Assembly: GCF_000690055.1 (NCBI RefSeq)
Contig: NZ_JJNZ01000026.1
Location: 62,001-126,000, forward strand
DNA from: Pseudoalteromonas fuliginea
GTDB taxonomy: Bacteria; Pseudomonadota; Gammaproteobacteria; Enterobacterales; Alteromonadaceae
DNA: 64,000 nucleotides
Direction: 5' to 3'
The stretch's first letter is position 1. Each line of letters begins with the position of its first letter. Shown one piece after another: positions 10,350 to 16,654 of this stretch. The notes under the pieces are model-generated. The model saw nothing but the letters and a program-made list of their open reading frames with translations, made no database searches and was not told where the DNA came from. Made by a program: the position numbers and the translations under genes.

Positions 10350-11462
10350 TTATATTTTATTAGCTATAGCCACCGCCGTTCTTAAACGTTGGCTACCAAA
10401 CGCTGACATTTTACTAAAATCACTTCGTGCAATAGGTACATATTGGCAATCTATTGCGAGCTGTTTATCGTTACCGGGCTCACAAAATGGGTCGTGAACA
10501 TACACGCAGTGCTCATCAAGGTGCGTAACACACACCCAGTGTGGCGATTTTTTACCATCAAAACTGTATGTACTAATTAATAACAGCACACTAAAGCCTT
10601 TACTTAACCACTGCTCAATATGCTCAAGCTCTACATCTTTATACGTAAGCGGTATATTTGCTTGTGCAATACCATCTACAAATTGCTGATGCACTGTGGC
10701 AAGTACCACCTTTTTGTTTTCGTTGCGTACGCCATCTAAAAACAAAGGCTCTGTGGTATTAACCATTACTTCGCTTTTAAAACCACGCTTATGAGCGGCA
10801 AGTGCCAAACCAAATGGATGGCAACCACCATGACCCGATGTCATAAAAATGGTGGTACCTTCACGCCAAAGTGCTAACTCATGTGATTGGCTAAGCTCAG
10901 TAGTTGGCTCAAGTGCGCCCATTGCCATTAATAGCGCAGCAGGTCCGCACGTAAACTCAGTTGTTTGCTGATACCACGGCGTTAAACGCGCCACTTTTAA
11001 CTCACTTGTTTGTCGAATGTTTTTTTGCATTCGTAGTGCGTCACTGTGGTCGTCGTAATAATCGCTATATTGACCAAACACTCTGTAGCCTAAGCTTTTA
11101 TAAAGCCCAATCGCACCTTCGTTATTTACAGCCACTTCTAAACGAAGGTAAATACGCCCACGCTCACACGTTTCTTTTTCAAGACTAGTAAGCAGTGCTT
11201 TTGCAATCCCCTTACCTTGCATTGTGGGTTTTACAGCAAGCGAATATAAACGAGCTAAACGCGTGCCTTTATGGCACCACACTAGCCCATAGCCGCATAT
11301 TTGCTCGCCACTTTCTGCAACGAGTAAAATACCGTGCTTAGCACTTAGCCAGCGCTTTAAACTGCGCGGGCTCAATTTATCGTTATTAAAGCAGGCGTTT
11401 TCAACGTCAATCAGTGCATTTAAATCACTGCTAAGCGCCTTTCGAATAACAAGGTTGCTCAT
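10350..11462 (-). CDS. Fused GNAT N-acetyltransferase and C39-like cysteine peptidase
   Basis: 370 aa. Residues 1-150 are a RimI-like GNAT domain (acetyl-CoA loop TMQGKGIAKALLTSLE; VAVNNEGAIGLYKSLGYRVFG). Residues about 160-370 are a papain-fold peptidase related to C39: the nucleophile region EFTCGPAALLMAMGAL, the histidine in SPHWVCVTHLDE and the acid in YVHDPFCEPG. The ATG at 11462 follows the upstream stop at once; a GTG at 11474 would overlap the ligase gene. Fusion of an acetyltransferase to a peptidase next to an ATP-grasp ligase points to peptide modification and trimming, but no substrate is known. Confidence 0.85.
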   Translation of the reverse strand: MSNLVIRKALSSDLNALIDVENACFNNDKLSPRSLKRWLSAKHGILLVAESGEQICGYGLVWCHKGTRLARLYSLAVKPTMQGKGIAKALLTSLEKETCERGRIYLRLEVAVNNEGAIGLYKSLGYRVFGQYSDYYDDHSDALRMQKNIRQTSELKVARLTPWYQQTTEFTCGPAALLMAMGALEPTTELSQSHELALWREGTTIFMTSGHGGCHPFGLALAAHKRGFKSEVMVNTTEPLFLDGVRNENKKVVLATVHQQFVDGIAQANIPLTYKDVELEHIEQWLSKGFSVLLLISTYSFDGKKSPHWVCVTHLDEHCVYVHDPFCEPGNDKQLAIDCQYVPIARSDFSKMSAFGSQRLRTAVAIANKI

Positions 11463-11466
11463 GTTA

Positions 11467-12861
11467 TTACCCACGGCCTCGAGCTTCTAGGCGTTGTTTA
11501 AACTCATCCATAATGATCATGTATAGCTCGTCGCCTAAGTAGCCGTCTTCTACTTTGTGATCAATACTTGGGTTGTCGTTTACTTCAAGTACATATGCTT
11601 TGCCTTGATGCTCTTTAACATCTACGCCATATAAACCCCTACCCACTGTTTTACATGCTTTTAATGCTGCATCTAACACCGCTTTTGGTAACTCAAAGGT
11701 TGGCAGAGTTTCAAAGCCACCAGAGAAAAAACGTTTCGCGTCGTGGTTATAAATTTGCCAATGGTTACGCGCCATTAAATAGCGGCATGCATAAATTGCA
11801 CGGCCATTTAACACACCCACTCGCCAATCGTATTCGGTATACATGTACTCTTGTGCAAGCACTAATGCGCTAAACTCAAACAGCTCTGTAAGCTTAGCGG
11901 CAAGCTCATCACGGTTTGACACTTTAAACACACCTTTTGAGAACGACCCTTCAGGCATTTTTAAAACAAGCGGATACGTAAACGCTTCTTCTAATTGCTC
12001 AAGCGTTTCATTTGCTTGATCAGCCACTACAACCGTTTTTAAACTTGGCACTTTTTGATAATTAAATGCATCGTGTAAATACACTTTATTACAACAACGT
12101 AAAATAGACTCAGCATCGTCAATAACCACTAAACCAAGGTTTTGCGCTTTGCTTGCAAGGCGATACGTTGGGTGGTCAATCGCTGTAGTTTGGCGAATAA
12201 ATAACGCATCAAACTGGGCAATATTATCAATTTCGTCAAAGCTTAATGCTTGTGCATAAATACCGTGTTTAGCCGCTGCTTTAATAAAGCGTGCGATGGC
12301 GTCTTTATCACTCGGTGGTACTTTTTCATTATGATCAACAAGTATTGCCATGTCCCATCTAAAACGACGTTGCACCGCACCAATTCGCCACTGCGTTTTA
12401 GTAAAGTTATCTAGCTTGGCTACAAAGTCGCTGTACTGCTGCTCATTTAAAGACGACAAAGACCCTTGTTGTAGTAACCCCTGTTCATCAACAAATAAAA
12501 TAGGCGCAGGATATTGCTTAAATACCGACTTTGCCGCTTTTGATTGTAAATCGTTTTGGGCATTACCAAAGTAAATTGTGCCATCTATTTGACCCACATT
12601 TAACATAGGAGCTTGACCACTTCGAAGTGCATTTATGGTTTTTACACTGGGTAAAACTTGGTGCTTGCGCGCCTCTGCAAGTAATGAGCAATAGTAACCT
12701 TTACTCAAGTATTGGCTTGAGTCGCACAGATTAATAATGCGTGTTTTGGGTTCGTTTTGTTTTGGGTAATCACGTAAATAAGTATTAAACGTAATTACAT
12801 TTTCGAACGATTGAGCAAGCGTTTGCTCGTTGTTATCAACCACAATTAAGGTTTTAAACAC
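11467..12861 (-). CDS. RimK-family ATP-grasp ligase with RLAN N-terminal domain
   Basis: 464 aa. The N-terminal ~200 residues match the RimK-like ATP-grasp N-terminal domain (TRIINLCDSSQYLSKGYYCS). The ATP-grasp core follows (YPLVLKMPEGSFSKGVFKVS, ALVLAQEYMYTEYDWRVGVL, and the metal-binding AYVLEVNDNPSIDHKVEDGY). Enzymes of this type add amino acids, often glutamate, to carboxylates of peptides or proteins using ATP. It is longer than ribosomal-S6 RimK (about 300 aa), so it is not RimK itself. It is the first gene of an operon with the GNAT/C39 fusion (stop-start within 5 bp) and the MgtC protein. Confidence 0.85.
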   Translation of the reverse strand: MFKTLIVVDNNEQTLAQSFENVITFNTYLRDYPKQNEPKTRIINLCDSSQYLSKGYYCSLLAEARKHQVLPSVKTINALRSGQAPMLNVGQIDGTIYFGNAQNDLQSKAAKSVFKQYPAPILFVDEQGLLQQGSLSSLNEQQYSDFVAKLDNFTKTQWRIGAVQRRFRWDMAILVDHNEKVPPSDKDAIARFIKAAAKHGIYAQALSFDEIDNIAQFDALFIRQTTAIDHPTYRLASKAQNLGLVVIDDAESILRCCNKVYLHDAFNYQKVPSLKTVVVADQANETLEQLEEAFTYPLVLKMPEGSFSKGVFKVSNRDELAAKLTELFEFSALVLAQEYMYTEYDWRVGVLNGRAIYACRYLMARNHWQIYNHDAKRFFSGGFETLPTFELPKAVLDAALKACKTVGRGLYGVDVKEHQGKAYVLEVNDNPSIDHKVEDGYLGDELYMIIMDEFKQRLEARGRG

Positions 12862-12892
12862 GACTTTTCCTAGTTAAGTCAAAATATAAAAA

Positions 12893-12919
12893 GCATGCTT
12901 AGTAAAATACTAAGCATTA
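12893..12919. other. Perfect hairpin upstream of the RimK-like ligase gene
   Basis: A 10-bp perfect stem ATGCTTAGTA / TACTAAGCAT with an AAA loop lies 34 bp upstream of the ligase start. It could be an operator or an mRNA leader hairpin. Confidence 0.4.
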
Positions 12920-12925
12920 TAAATA

Positions 12926-13048
12926 GAAACACCCATCGTACTAAGTGGGCATTGCGCGAATCACTTAATATGATGGGTGCTTTAACAGGTACCTACTGTA
13001 CGAGTTAGCGCTTAAATTGCTTAAGCGACATGTGCTTTATATGCCCTT
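12926..13048. other. Structured intergenic region with nested inverted repeats
   Basis: This divergent spacer contains an outer pair CACCCATC / GATGGGTG (12930-12977) enclosing an inner pair AAGTG / CACTT, then a second stem around GCGCTTAA ... TTAAGCG (13010-13028). No gene or long open frame is present. Role unknown; a leader element for either neighbour is possible. Confidence 0.35.
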
Positions 13049-13155
13049 TTTTAAAAACGCACAAACGAGATATTTTTAGCGTGAAGATGAAAAATATTGA
13101 TTAACTAATAACGCAGATTAAAATACGCAAAACAACACCTTATAAGAGTTTAAAA

Positions 13156-13497
13156 ATGTCGCTGCCTGATTGCCCAAAATGCCAATGTGAATATGTTTAC
13201 GAAGACCAACAACTGCTTATTTGCCCCGAGTGCGCCCATGAGTGGAATCCAAATAATATAAACGATGAAGACGCTATTTTAGTTAAAGATGCCAACGGCA
13301 CTGTACTAAGTGATGGCGACAAAGTGACAGTAGCCAAAGATTTAAAAATTAAAGGCAGCTCGCAAGTAATTAAAATTGGCACCAAAGCGGTAGTTAGAAG
13401 AGTACTTGAAAAAAAAGATCACGAACTTGCTTGTAAAGTAGAAGGCATTGGCGAAATGATGGTAACAGCGAAGTTTGTGAAAAAAGCTAATTCGTAG
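13156..13497 (+). CDS. yjdM: Zinc-ribbon protein of the YjdM/PhnA family
   Basis: 113 aa. The N-terminal zinc ribbon is seen as CPKCQCEY ... LICPECAHEW, followed by the PhnA-type beta domain (DEDAILVKDANGTVLSDGD, VAKDLKIKGSSQVIKIGTKA, AKFVKKANS). The family is widely annotated as PhnA, but this is not the phosphonoacetate hydrolase; its role remains unclear. The length matches homologues (about 111-114). The TAG stop codon lies within the GTAG head of the REP element that follows, so the repeat begins exactly at the gene end. Confidence 0.9.
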   Translation: MSLPDCPKCQCEYVYEDQQLLICPECAHEWNPNNINDEDAILVKDANGTVLSDGDKVTVAKDLKIKGSSQVIKIGTKAVVRRVLEKKDHELACKVEGIGEMMVTAKFVKKANS

Positions 13498-13638
13498 GTC
13501 GAATAAATGGCGAAGCCATGCCATCCGACGCTTAATAGAAGCCGAAGTTATTTCATTCAACAACAAACTTTTGTACAAAGCTAAAGTGTATTATGTTGCT
13601 ATGGCTTTGTCGGATGGCGCTTCGCTTATCCGACCTAC
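13494..13638. repeat. REP pair (BIME-like) downstream of yjdM
   Basis: Two inverted REP units. The first (13494-13529) starts with the GTAG head, then GTCGAAT ... ATCCGAC. The second (13609-13638) is in the opposite orientation, GTCGGAT ... ATCCGAC ending CTAC. Each forms an imperfect hairpin, and GTAG/CTAC heads are the hallmark of REPs handled by RAYT transposases. A RAYT pseudogene starts 8 bp away. Confidence 0.75.
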
Positions 13639-13645
13639 AAATAAT

Positions 13646-14146
13646 TTATATCTTTTCGCCACACCAGTTATTCGTATAAATCCCTTGCTTTACGGCTCTG
13701 TGAAAACTTGAATAAGGCCAATCAACTACTCGACTAACTAGACCATGCTTTAGCGGATTAAAATGAACATAGTTAACATGGTACCAATAATCATTATCAT
13801 CCCTGATGGTATGTTCCCAAAAACGGCGTTGCCAAATTCCTCGCTCATTTTTACGTTTTCTTGTTTGAGTTAAAAACTCTGTTTTTGGGAGTGATTTTGA
13901 AAATCGCTTTTTAATTTCTCGCCAGCGCCCAGAATAATCCGTATCGTTGTCTGGCAAGGTTAAAACCGCATGAAGGTGATCGGGTAGCACAACCCATGCA
14001 TCTGTATAAAATGGCCTTTGGGATTTAACACGCGATAGACTCTCTTAATAAATCAATATGCTCAACTAACAACGATTTATTACGCTCAAGCAAATTAACA
14101 GTAAAAAATATGACCCTCCTTCTACATAATTCCGACGATATTGCAC
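13646..14146 (-). pseudogene. REP-associated tyrosine transposase (RAYT), frameshifted
   Basis: The intact 3' part (13646-13990) encodes 114 residues with the Y1-transposase HUH pattern LPDHLHAVLTLPD, GIWQRRFWEHTIRDDNDYWY, the catalytic-Tyr region YVHFNPLKHGLV and WPYSSFH. Upstream, the expected N-terminus is present but split. MQYRRNYVEGGSYF begins at a GTG at 14146; then a T run is one base short, the reading continues as TVNLLERNKSLLVEHIDLL in another frame, and after RESIA an extra base restores frame for VKSQRPFYTDAWVV. Two compensating frameshifts and an internal TAG/TAA mean no intact protein. REP elements lie on both sides. Confidence 0.8.
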
Positions 14147-14218
14147 TGTATGTCCACTATATTATTTAATATGTATTAGATAAATAAAGCGTAAATTTAG
14201 GATATATACAACATTGAC

Positions 14219-14317
14219 GTAGGTCGGATAAATGGCGAAGCCATGCCATCCGACAATTAATTTATGAATAAAGATAGGTATTTATTGTGTTGGTAATTTG
14301 GATGGGTGTCATCCTAA
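14219..14317. repeat. Intergenic repeat module A: REP unit plus hairpin
   Basis: It begins with GTAGGTCGGATAAATGGC, a REP unit closing at CATCCGAC (14254). The trailer AATTAATTTATGAATAAAG ... TTTATTGTGTTGGTAATT follows and then the short hairpin repeat. Nearly the same ~100 bp recur as module B at 15257-15357, in the same orientation, so the toxin-antitoxin genes lie between direct repeats about 1,038 bp apart. Confidence 0.75.
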
Positions 14318-14319
14318 CT
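14295..14319. repeat. Short hairpin repeat, copy 1
   Basis: Imperfect copy of the local family: (T)GGATG, loop GGTGT, CATCCTAACT. Confidence 0.55.
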
Positions 14320-14356
14320 TGTTAAACACTTATGGAGCGTGTGTAGCAATTTTTTT

Positions 14357-14392
14357 AATAAACAAACCATAATTTAGTTCTTATATTGGTTA
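14357..14392. repeat. Shared intergenic segment, copy 1
   Basis: The segment reading AATAAACAAACCATAA then TTTAGTTCTTATATTGGTT is about 75-80% like 15860-15895 by eye. It shows that spacers in this island derive from one repeated module. Confidence 0.45.
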
Positions 14393-14446
14393 AGTTGGAA
14401 TTTTGACAGATGTTTGGATGGCTTTTTAATAATTGCTTTTTATAAT

Positions 14447-14471
14447 AATTAGTATGGGGGTCATACTAATT
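14447..14471. repeat. Short hairpin repeat, copy 2 (covariant)
   Basis: Stem AATTAGTATG / CATACTAATT with loop GGGGT. Compared with the other copies, G:C at the third stem pair from the loop is replaced by T:A on both arms, a compensatory change that keeps a perfect 10-bp stem. Confidence 0.65.
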
Positions 14472-14486
14472 TCACTCAGGGATTAC

Positions 14487-14804
14487 CTACTTGTTAGCTG
14501 TATATTGCGTTAACAACAAAAATTTTCGTAAGTCTCGCTCTTGTCTCATTACGTGCAAAATATATACTTTATCGTTATCTTTTTTGTAAAATATACGACA
14601 AGGATTCACGACCAGTTCAAGATAATTTAGGTTAGCTAACTCAATTGGTTTTTTACCTGATTCAGGAAAGAGTTCGAGACGTTCAACTTTTTCAAATATT
14701 TTGGAAACCAATTTTTTCGCTGACTGCAAATTGCTTAATGCGATATATTCAGCAATATCGTTAAGATCATCCGAAGCTGGATTAGTCCAAATTATTTCAG
14801 CCAT
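14487..14804 (-). CDS. ParE/RelE-family toxin of a type II toxin-antitoxin pair
   Basis: 105 aa with the RelE/ParE plasmid-stabilisation fold: MAEIIWTNPASDDLNDIAEY (start), SAKKLVSKIFEKVERLELFP, PESGKKPIEL, the strand YLELVVNPCRIFYKKDNDKV and the C-terminal HVMRQERDLRKFLL, whose MRxxRD motif is typical of ParE. ParE toxins poison DNA gyrase, RelE-like ones cleave mRNA; the sequence is closer to ParE. It overlaps the antitoxin gene by 13 bp, the usual antitoxin-first order. AT-rich and inside the repeat-rich island, so probably acquired. Confidence 0.85.
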   Translation of the reverse strand: MAEIIWTNPASDDLNDIAEYIALSNLQSAKKLVSKIFEKVERLELFPESGKKPIELANLNYLELVVNPCRIFYKKDNDKVYILHVMRQERDLRKFLLLTQYTANK

Positions 14805-15049
14805 TTATTCATTTTATCTTTAGCTTCGGCATTCGACATGGTTTCACCACGACTTATTGCCTGCTCTCCTTTTGCAAGAGACTCAAGAATTTGCATACGC
14901 TTTTGCATAAATTCATAATCATCAACATCTACTAAGTATGCAGATGGTTGTCCATGTTCAGTTATCAACACAGGTTCTTTAGAGGAATGAAGTTCAGATA
15001 ATATCTTCGTTGCTTGACGCTTCAATGTTGTTACTAGTTCTACTCTCAT
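14792..15049 (-). CDS. Phd/YefM-family antitoxin
   Basis: 85 aa. The Phd/YefM N-terminal DNA-binding fold is visible in RVELVTTLKRQATKILSELH, KEPVLITEHGQPSAYLVDVD and the linker DYEFMQKRMQILESLAKG. The C-terminal helix (AISRGETMSNAEAKDKMNKW) would wrap the toxin. The ATG at 15049 is chosen because GGGGA lies 5 bp before it; a TTG at 15061 sits inside that site. It should repress its own promoter together with the toxin. Confidence 0.85.
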   Translation of the reverse strand: MRVELVTTLKRQATKILSELHSSKEPVLITEHGQPSAYLVDVDDYEFMQKRMQILESLAKGEQAISRGETMSNAEAKDKMNKWLK

Positions 15050-15256
15050 AATAATCCCCAAACAAATGTATCACTATAGTAGCACCGAGTAGCCAACTTG
15101 GGAAATACAACTAACGAGGCTGTAAAACCACTAAAATCAATTAAAAAGGGAGCACCTAACGTCAACCCTGCTCATTTTTAAACTATTAGGTACTTCTCAT
15201 TATATGCCTTTGTACAAATTGAAATACACACCACGTTACGCTATAAAAACATAGCT

Positions 15257-15357
15257 GTAGGTTGGATAAATGGCAAAGCCATGCCATCCGACAATTAATT
15301 TATGAGTAAAAATAAGCGTTTATTGTGTTGGTAATTAGGATAGGTGTCATCCTAATT
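15257..15357. repeat. Intergenic repeat module B: REP unit plus hairpin
   Basis: The REP unit GTAGGTTGGATAAATGGC ... CATCCGAC is followed by the same trailer as module A and ends in hairpin copy 3 (15333-15357, AATTAGGATA / CATCCTAATT). It differs from module A at only about a dozen positions by eye. Confidence 0.75.
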
Positions 15358-15362
15358 ATTTA

Positions 15363-15391
15363 TTAGGATGGGTGTCATCCTAATTTTTTTT
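15363..15391 (+). repeat. Short hairpin repeat, copy 4, with T tract
   Basis: TTAGGATG, loop GGTGT, CATCCTAA, followed by an eight-to-nine T run. In this copy the repeat has the form of a plus-strand rho-independent terminator. Confidence 0.6.
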
Positions 15392-15430
15392 TCTAATTTT
15401 TTTTGGATCGGTATTCACTACGGGAGATGA

Positions 15431-15498
15431 ACCGCCCATTGCGGACCCGCATGATGGGTGGTGTGGGGCTGGAGGTTAGAGACCTCCGGCTACCCGAT
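15431..15498 (+). other. Relic 3' end of a group II intron (domains V and VI)
   Basis: 15431-15462 folds as domain V: ACCGCCCAT pairs with ATGGGTGGT, TGCG with CGCA around a GACC loop, and a two-base TG bulge sits on the 3' strand. 15463-15498 folds as domain VI: GGGG CTGGAGGT / ACCTCCGG C with an unpaired A near the base, ending CCCGAT, a fitting AY 3' splice end. The upstream GGGAGATGA-ACCGCC and GACCCGCATG-ATGG wording is that of bacterial group II introns with LtrA-type maturases. No 5' end and no reverse transcriptase are present, so it is a fragment. Confidence 0.65.
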
Positions 15499-15799
15499 TA
15501 GCCTGTTTCTCAAAATACTCTTTAAAAAATAGTATTTCCTCTTCACAATATTTCATAGAGAGTGCAAACAATTTTTTTGATGCATTGCTTGAATCATTTT
15601 CCATTGTATTTTCTATGACACTAGGAAGAAGAAATAATGACTTTGCATCCCTATCTTCTGGATCTTCAATGCGACTATTTGGAATTTTATTATCAAGACA
15701 ATTTAATAACTTAAGGTTTACGTCAATCCCTTCTTTGATTTCATCACAAACAGCAGAGAATGAAATCAAAGTAACAAGCAAAAGGGTAAATAATTTCAT
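15476..15799 (-). CDS. Small exported protein, function unknown, C-terminus altered by intron relic
   Basis: 107 aa with a signal peptide (MKLFTLLLVTLISFSAVC, cut near SAVCDE or lipidation at Cys18 is possible). The mature part is helical with cysteines at NCLDNK and KYCEEE. GAGG lies 6 bp before the ATG, which supports expression. The last codons (NRVAGGL, stop) are read from the reverse strand of the group II intron domain VI, so the original C-terminus has probably been replaced or cut off. No family recognised. Confidence 0.55.
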   Translation of the reverse strand: MKLFTLLLVTLISFSAVCDEIKEGIDVNLKLLNCLDNKIPNSRIEDPEDRDAKSLFLLPSVIENTMENDSSNASKKLFALSMKYCEEEILFFKEYFEKQANRVAGGL

Positions 15800-15859
15800 T
15801 AAAACCTCAATTCAGGCTAACGAGCCTGTAGATTAACTCGTTTTTTAATTTGTTTTTAT

Positions 15860-15895
15860 TAATAGACAAATCATAGCTAAGTTCCTATTTTGGTT
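15860..15895. repeat. Shared intergenic segment, copy 2
   Basis: Counterpart of 14357-14392 (TAATAGACAAATCATAGCT then AAGTTCCTATTTTGGTT), placed upstream of the 107-aa gene. Confidence 0.45.
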
Positions 15896-15971
15896 CAATC
15901 GATTACTGTATTTTTCATAGAATATAAAAAGCTGGTTTGGTGTTGTTTCAATTGGCGTTTTGGACGGTAGT

Positions 15972-15996
15972 AATTAGGATGGGTGTCATCCTAATT
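15972..15996. repeat. Short hairpin repeat, copy 5
   Basis: The most perfect copy: AATTAGGATG, loop GGTGT, CATCCTAATT, ten base pairs. Confidence 0.7.
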
Positions 15997-16000
15997 AATT

Positions 16001-16025
16001 TCAGGATGGGTGTCATCCTAATTAA
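16001..16025. repeat. Short hairpin repeat, copy 6
   Basis: TCAGGATG, loop GGTGT, CATCCTAATTAATT, directly after copy 5 with a 4-bp gap. The rest of the 15837-16147 spacer is AT-rich; only a half copy at 16117-16134 (TGTCATCCTAATT) is visible in it. Confidence 0.65.
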
Positions 16026-16147
16026 TTTCTCTGTTATATAAGATATATAATAATAAAATAAAGGCATCAATCTTGATGCTTATACACTAACTCGTCTTGA
16101 CTTCAAGGGAGCGGCCATATATGTCATCCTAATTATTATTCATATCG

Positions 16148-16654
16148 CTATCTTTGCGCATTACTAGAAACTTCATCGGCTAACTGTTGCAGCCCTATTA
16201 CAGAATCTACACCAGTTATTATTATTCTCAAAAGAGAAGCAACTTGTAAGTATGATAGAATCCCAAATAAAGATAAAGCTAAAAACTTAAACAAATAACT
16301 ATATTCTAAATAGAAACTGAATTTTGGTACTATCGAAGAAAATACATTATAAATAATACAGATACAAATCATCAAACACGCAATCATCATCGGATTAACC
16401 AACGACTTAATTTGATCTACTCTAACTTGCCTTTTCTCTCTTGTATTTCTTATATCTAAAATTCTAACTTCAGCATCACTTTTTAATAAAGCGATCCAAG
16501 CTCCTAATACTCCGAAAATTATTGCCGATATAGATATCAATGAATTATATAAGGTATTGTATTCCGATTTATCTAGCTCTTCACTGACAACTACCGATAA
16601 AGCTATAATAACAATCGTGATAATCACATGAATAACATAGATAAAATATTTCAT
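16148..16654 (-). CDS. Four-helix membrane protein of an uncharacterised two-gene operon
   Basis: 168 aa with four predicted membrane segments: about 4-24 (FIYVIHVIITIVIIALSVVV), 40-58 (ISISAIIFGVLGAWIALL), 88-108 (MMIACLMICICIIYNVF) and 124-147 (FKFLALSLFGILSYL). A charged cytoplasmic loop between TM2 and TM3 reads DIRNTREKRQVRVDQIKS. Its ATG overlaps the stop of the preceding gene as TAATG, so translation is probably coupled. No family is recognised. Small multi-pass partners like this are common as membrane effectors in defence modules, but that is only a hypothesis here. Confidence 0.65.
   Translation of the reverse strand: MKYFIYVIHVIITIVIIALSVVVSEELDKSEYNTLYNSLISISAIIFGVLGAWIALLKSDAEVRILDIRNTREKRQVRVDQIKSLVNPMMIACLMICICIIYNVFSSIVPKFSFYLEYSYLFKFLALSLFGILSYLQVASLLRIIITGVDSVIGLQQLADEVSSNAQR

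Noticed and set aside
13342..13578. 78-codon minus-strand frame over the end of yjdM and the REP
   Set aside because: Overlaps a conserved gene and a repeat; translation looks random.
14219..16134. CRISPR array
   Set aside because: Repeats are palindromic, irregularly spaced and separated by genes; no cas genes. No other regular repeat-spacer array is seen in the window.
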